Assembly (NCBI GenBank): GCA_038562165.1
Contig: JBCFAO010000001.1
Location: 74,226 to 138,225, forward strand
Source of the DNA: WRMS01 sp038562165
Lineage (GTDB): Bacteria > Bacillota > Peptococcia > DRI-13 > UBA5745
Length of the DNA stretch: 64,000 nucleotides
Direction: 5' to 3'
Shown: positions 60,623 through 64,000 of the stretch, piece by piece
Layout: every line of letters starts with the position of its first letter
Numbering within the stretch: the first letter of the stretch is position 1
Position numbers and translations under genes: made by a program
Notes under the pieces: generated by a model
Databases searched by the model: none
Seen by the model: the letters and a program-made list of their open reading frames with translations, nothing else
Told to the model about the DNA's origin: nothing

Positions 60623-61722
60623 AGCAGCTTGCCATTGATTTTCTTTACCTCGATTTAAATACCTGTGAGCGGTGTATGGCAACGGATGAAACGCTCAAAC
60701 AGGCGCTTGGAGTTCTATCGGGCGTGTTTGATACTCTTGGTCTTGAAGTTAAGGTTAATTCAGTCAATATTGTATCGAGGGAGCTTGCAGAGGAATACCG
60801 CTTTATAAGCTCCCCAACCATCCGTGTGAACGGCGTGGATATTTGCAGCGAACTTGTGGAAAGCAACTGCGCAGATTGTGGTGATCTTTGCGGTGATAAC
60901 GTTGACTGCCGGGTGTTCGTCTACGAGGGGCAAAACTACGAACAGCCGCCCGTACCGATGATCGTGGACGGCATCTTAAAGGCCATCTACGGTGGGCAAC
61001 CTCAAGTAACAGAAGCCTATACGCTGCCAGACAATCTCGAACGATTTTTTACAGGGAAAAGCGGTTGCTGTGATAGCGCCTGTTGCTGTGGTGATGCACC
61101 GTCAAACAGTAGTTTAGTGCATAATGAAAAAGCAGAAGTATCGCAGGCGTACATTTGCTATTGCAATCACGTTACAGAGAATGACATCATCAATGCCATT
61201 CAGAACAAGGGAGCCAAAACTGTTGATGAAGTTATCAAACTGACAGGCGCAATGAAAGACAGCAACTGCGCCGTCAATAATCCCAAAGGTGTATGCTGTT
61301 ATCCCGATATAGTAAAAATATTCAATCATTATAAGGAGAGTGCTACCATGAAAACAATGTCTATTTACGAACCGGCCATGTGCTGTGAAACTGGCATCTG
61401 CGGTGTCGGAGTCGATCCCGAACTGCTTCGCATTTCCACCGTGTTCAATAATCTGCAAAAGAACGGCATTACCGCCGCTCGTTTCAACTTGAACAGCGCC
61501 CCGCAAGCATTCATCAACAACACCGACATCAACAAGCTCATCATGGGTGATGGCGTGGAGTCTTTACCCGCCACGGTCGTTGACGGAAAAATCATCAAGA
61601 CAAAGGCATACCCTACCAATGCGGAAATTGCGGCATGGTTGGAGATACCGGCTTCCTATCTGGAAGCGACTGAAACTAAAAAGACAGATGGCGGGTGCTG
61701 CTGTTCGGAGGGCTGCTGCTAA
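60619..61722 (+). CDS. arsD: Fused DUF2703 / [2Fe-2S] (BFD-like) / ArsD protein
   Basis: One 367-residue frame holds three parts. Residues ~1-140 are DUF2703, a thioredoxin-like domain with 'DLNTCERCMATDETL'. Residues ~150-235 are a Cys-rich patch and BFD-like iron-sulfur domain ('AYICYCNHVTENDIINAI', 'AVNNPKGVCCYPDI'). Residues 244-367 are ArsD, with cysteines in 'AMCCETGICGVGVDPEL' and the tail 'GGCCCSEGCC'. ArsD is the chaperone that hands As(III) to ArsA. The ArsD part keeps its own AAGGAG and ATG at 61348 in the same frame, so both a fusion and a free ArsD may be made. Confidence 0.88.
   Translation: MKQLAIDFLYLDLNTCERCMATDETLKQALGVLSGVFDTLGLEVKVNSVNIVSRELAEEYRFISSPTIRVNGVDICSELVESNCADCGDLCGDNVDCRVFVYEGQNYEQPPVPMIVDGILKAIYGGQPQVTEAYTLPDNLERFFTGKSGCCDSACCCGDAPSNSSLVHNEKAEVSQAYICYCNHVTENDIINAIQNKGAKTVDEVIKLTGAMKDSNCAVNNPKGVCCYPDIVKIFNHYKESATMKTMSIYEPAMCCETGICGVGVDPELLRISTVFNNLQKNGITAARFNLNSAPQAFINNTDINKLIMGDGVESLPATVVDGKIIKTKAYPTNAEIAAWLEIPASYLEATETKKTDGGCCCSEGCC
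61334..61350 (+). promoter_or_regulatory. Internal ribosome site and start codon of arsD
   Basis: AAGGAGAG at 61333-61340 stands 7-9 nt before ATG 61348. The ATG is in frame with the upstream domains, and no stop codon lies between them. Translation from here gives a 124-residue ArsD of normal size. Confidence 0.7.
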
Positions 61723-63458
61723 TGAAACAATTTGAGTTGCAACATCTTAAACTCACAAAATACCTGTTTTATACCGGCAAGGGCGGTGTTGGGAAAACCT
61801 CTATCGCCTGTGCCACCGCCGTAACTCTTGCCGACAACGGGAAAAAGGTTCTGCTTGTCAGCACCGATCCCGCATCCAATTTGCAGGATGTGTTCAGCAC
61901 CGAACTGGATAGTAGAGGTGTGCCGATTGCGGAAGTGCCGGGGCTTGTGGTTGCCAATCTCGATCCGATACAGGCGGCAGCGCAGTACAGGGAAAGTGTT
62001 GTTGCGCCCTATCGTGGGAAACTGCCGGAATCAGTTATTGTCAACATGGAGGAACAGCTTTCCGGCTCCTGTACGGTGGAAATTGCCGCTTTCAATGAGT
62101 TTACGAACTTCATTACGGACGAAACGGCCGCAAAGGAATATGACCACATCATCTTTGATACCGCCCCTACCGGCCACACCCTGCGGATGCTACAACTGCC
62201 GAGCGCATGGAGTAATTTTATCAGCGAGAGCACACATGGGGCGTCTTGCCTGGGGCAACTTTCCGGCCTCGAAGATAAAAAGGGAATGTATAAACAAGCG
62301 GTCGCTACTTTGGCGGATGGTAAATTGACAACCCTTGTCCTTGTATCCCGGCCCGAAAGCTCTCCGCTCAAAGAAGCAGAGCGGGCTTCAAAAGAACTTG
62401 CCGACTTGGGCGTTCACAATCAGCTTTTGATTATCAACGGCGTGCTTTCGGCCTTTGATGATGGTATATCCGAAAGCCTGTACGAAAAGCAGCAAAAGGC
62501 GCTTGCCGATATGCCTGCCGAACTGAAGGACACGGCCACCTATTTTGTGCCGCTGCGCGCCTATAACATCACCGGCATGGAAAATGTCCGCAATCTGCTC
62601 CAAAAAGACAGCTTTGCCATGAGCGGTGAAATCCTGCATACTGCCGACGTTCCGACGCTCCGCAAGGTCATTGACGATTTGGACACAAGTGGCAAAAAGG
62701 TGATTTTCACCATGGGCAAGGGCGGCGTTGGTAAAACGACGATTGCCGCCGCTATCGCTCTCGGCCTATCGGCCAAAGGGAAAAAAGTACATCTGACAAC
62801 CACCGATCCCGCCGCCCACCTAAAGTTTGTCATGGACGAACAGAGCGGCATTACCATGAGCCATATTGATGAAAAAGAAGAACTCCGGCGTTATCAGGAA
62901 GAAGTGCTGAAAAAGGCGCGGGAAACCATGTCGGAAGATGATGTTGCCTATGTGGAGGAAGATTTACGCTCCCCCTGCACACAGGAAATTGCCGTATTCC
63001 GCGCCTTTGCCGAGATTGTGGACCGAGCCGAAAACGAGGTTGTTGTCATTGATACAGCACCCACAGGACATACGCTGTTGCTGCTCGATTCCACGCAGAG
63101 CTATCACCGTGAGGTAAAGCGCACACAAGGGGACATCCCCGAGGCGGTCAAAAAGCTACTGCCCCGGCTCCGTAATACTGATGAAACGGCGGTTATTATT
63201 GTAACCCTTGCCGAAACCACACCTGTTTTTGAAGCCATGCGGTTAGAGGAAGATTTGAAACGGGCCGAAATTGCAACAAAATGGTGGGTTGTGAATTCTT
63301 CCCTGTACGCTACCGAAACGAGCAATCAGCTTTTGAAAGCCAAAGCAAGCCATGAAATCGAATGGATCAACAAGGTGGATGAACTGTCCCACGGCCATTT
63401 TGCGGTTATTAGTTGGAGTGCCGAGGACATACGGGGCGAAAAGTTGCTTGAACTTTGA
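61722..63458 (+). CDS. arsA: Arsenite-stimulated ATPase ArsA
   Basis: The 578-residue protein has two homologous halves, each with a P-loop: 'FYTGKGGVGKTSIACA' (~residue 17) and 'FTMGKGGVGKTTIAAA' (~residue 330). Each half has the signature 'FDTAPTGHTLRML' or 'IDTAPTGHTLLLL'. It binds the exporter and couples ATP hydrolysis to arsenite extrusion, receiving metalloid from ArsD. ATG 61722 overlaps the arsD stop by one base and follows GGAGGG. The frame from 61695 is not needed. Confidence 0.97.
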   Translation: MKQFELQHLKLTKYLFYTGKGGVGKTSIACATAVTLADNGKKVLLVSTDPASNLQDVFSTELDSRGVPIAEVPGLVVANLDPIQAAAQYRESVVAPYRGKLPESVIVNMEEQLSGSCTVEIAAFNEFTNFITDETAAKEYDHIIFDTAPTGHTLRMLQLPSAWSNFISESTHGASCLGQLSGLEDKKGMYKQAVATLADGKLTTLVLVSRPESSPLKEAERASKELADLGVHNQLLIINGVLSAFDDGISESLYEKQQKALADMPAELKDTATYFVPLRAYNITGMENVRNLLQKDSFAMSGEILHTADVPTLRKVIDDLDTSGKKVIFTMGKGGVGKTTIAAAIALGLSAKGKKVHLTTTDPAAHLKFVMDEQSGITMSHIDEKEELRRYQEEVLKKARETMSEDDVAYVEEDLRSPCTQEIAVFRAFAEIVDRAENEVVVIDTAPTGHTLLLLDSTQSYHREVKRTQGDIPEAVKKLLPRLRNTDETAVIIVTLAETTPVFEAMRLEEDLKRAEIATKWWVVNSSLYATETSNQLLKAKASHEIEWINKVDELSHGHFAVISWSAEDIRGEKLLEL

Positions 63459-63471
63459 GGAAGGACTGAAT

Positions 63472-63858
63472 ATGAAAAAAGTTGCGTTTATCTGTGTTCA
63501 CAATTCCTGCCGTTCTCAAATCGCAGAAGCCCTTTGCAAGCATTTTGCAGGTAATATATTTGAGTGTTATTCAGCCGGAACGGAAACAAAGCCGCAGATC
63601 AATCAAGATGCTGTGCGCCTCGTAAAAGAGCTTTATGGGATTGATATGGAAAAGACGCAGTATTCTAAACTGCTGTCCGACATCCCATCCGTAGATATTG
63701 TTGTTACAATGGGCTGCAATGTGGAGTGTCCTTTTCTGCCTTGCAAACACCGAGAGGATTGGGGCCTTGATGATCCGACAGGAAAGAGCGATGAGGAATT
63801 TATGCGGGTCATAAAAGCCATTGAAGCAAAGGTAAAAGAATTAACAAGACTCGCATGA
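63472..63858 (+). CDS. arsC: Arsenate reductase ArsC, thioredoxin-dependent type
   Basis: The 128-residue protein belongs to the low-molecular-weight phosphatase fold. The P-loop CVHNSCR (CX5R) is at residues ~8-14, and the redox cysteines are in 'MGCNVECPFLPCKHREDWGL'. It reduces arsenate to arsenite, which Acr3-ArsA then removes. ATG 63472 follows GAGGAAGG. The longer frame from 63352 lies inside arsA. Confidence 0.95.
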   Translation: MKKVAFICVHNSCRSQIAEALCKHFAGNIFECYSAGTETKPQINQDAVRLVKELYGIDMEKTQYSKLLSDIPSVDIVVTMGCNVECPFLPCKHREDWGLDDPTGKSDEEFMRVIKAIEAKVKELTRLA

Positions 63859-63881
63859 TGAGCACAATTTGAGTATCAATA

Positions 63882-64000
63882 ATCGAGTAGGAGGCTGCCC
63901 ATTAGTCGGGCAGCCGACCTCTCACACCACCGTACGTGCCGTTCGGCATACGGCGGTTCAGTAACTTGAGTGCAGCGCCTCATATCTCTTGGCTATGTCG
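63882..64000 (-). mobile_element. Group II intron, 3' end (domains V and VI; rest outside window)
   Basis: On the minus strand a domain V hairpin lies at ~63926-63958: CCGCCGTATGCC, GAAC tetraloop, then GGCA-CG-TACGGTGG with the two-base bulge. Domain VI follows at ~63883-63923: GAGAGG pairs with CCT-A-CTC, leaving the branch-point A bulged, around a GGCTGCCC/GGGCAGCC stem. The intron ends CTACTCGAT at 63882. Its 5' part and splice site lie beyond the right edge. It is inserted 24 bases after arsC, in the opposite direction. Confidence 0.85.
63958..63999 (-). CDS. Group II intron maturase/reverse transcriptase, C-terminal tail (partial)
   Basis: The minus strand encodes ...DIAKRYEALHSSY followed by TGA at 63958-63960, just before domain V. 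This is the normal place for the end of an intron-encoded protein in domain IV. Only 13 residues are visible, so the call rests on position. Confidence 0.55.
   Translation of the reverse strand, partial: DIAKRYEALHSSY

Overview
The window reads as a chromosomal segment of an anaerobic, probably spore-forming Clostridia-type Bacillota. The supporting signs are strong AGGAGG-type ribosome sites, consensus sigma-A promoters, the nadD-yqeK-rsfS block, DnaE/PcrA/YqeY/YerC housekeeping genes, a Gram-positive Tad pilus locus without a secretin, and BclA-like collagen proteins of the kind found on exosporia. The genus cannot be named from the sequence alone.

Layout. 0-0.6 kb: 3' part of a LysR regulator. 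0.6-12.8 kb, minus strand: rsfS, yqeK, nadD, proA, proB, trkH, trkA, a DUF1294 gene, ligA and pcrA. 12.7-14.2 kb: a gene-poor stretch with an 18-bp tandem array and several copies of a 20-bp interspersed motif. 14.2-22.4 kb: a P-type cation ATPase behind a yybP-ykoY (manganese) riboswitch, then yerC, a DUF2007 gene, coaD and dnaE. 22.4-29.2 kb: yqeY, another cluster of the motif, tRNA-Pro, a TalC-type transaldolase, and FapA, DUF2284, CapA and LUD proteins. 29.3-39.7 kb: a surface protein with a copper-amine-oxidase-N-like domain plus a complete Tad/Flp pilus locus, probably one transcript from a promoter at 39.7 kb.

40.0-49.7 kb: nfo and a XRE-cupin regulator; a divergent GntP transporter and D-threonine aldolase/D-serine dehydratase-like enzyme (D-amino-acid use); then a sigma-54 activator followed by a sigma-54 promoter in front of a PatB/MalY-type beta-lyase and a NhaC-family antiporter. 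49.7-54.8 kb: a YtrA-type GntR/ABC operon and a divergent SdpR/SdpI pair, both with clear operators over their promoters.

54.8-64 kb: a collagen-like BclA-type gene, a second collagen-like gene that has lost its 5' part, and then a transferred segment. That segment carries a serine recombinase gene that has lost its catalytic domain, a small Ser-less resolvase-like gene, a row of six hairpins, and a full arsenic operon: arsR, acr3, a DUF2703-[2Fe-2S]-ArsD fusion, arsA and arsC. The right edge holds the 3' end (maturase tail and domains V and VI) of a group II intron.

The least ordinary items are the interspersed 20-bp motif with its tandem derivatives, the three-domain arsenic metallochaperone ORF that keeps an internal ribosome site, the decayed recombinase inserted in a collagen gene, the sigma-54 circuit, and two ParA/CpaE-like Tad proteins that lack a Walker A motif.
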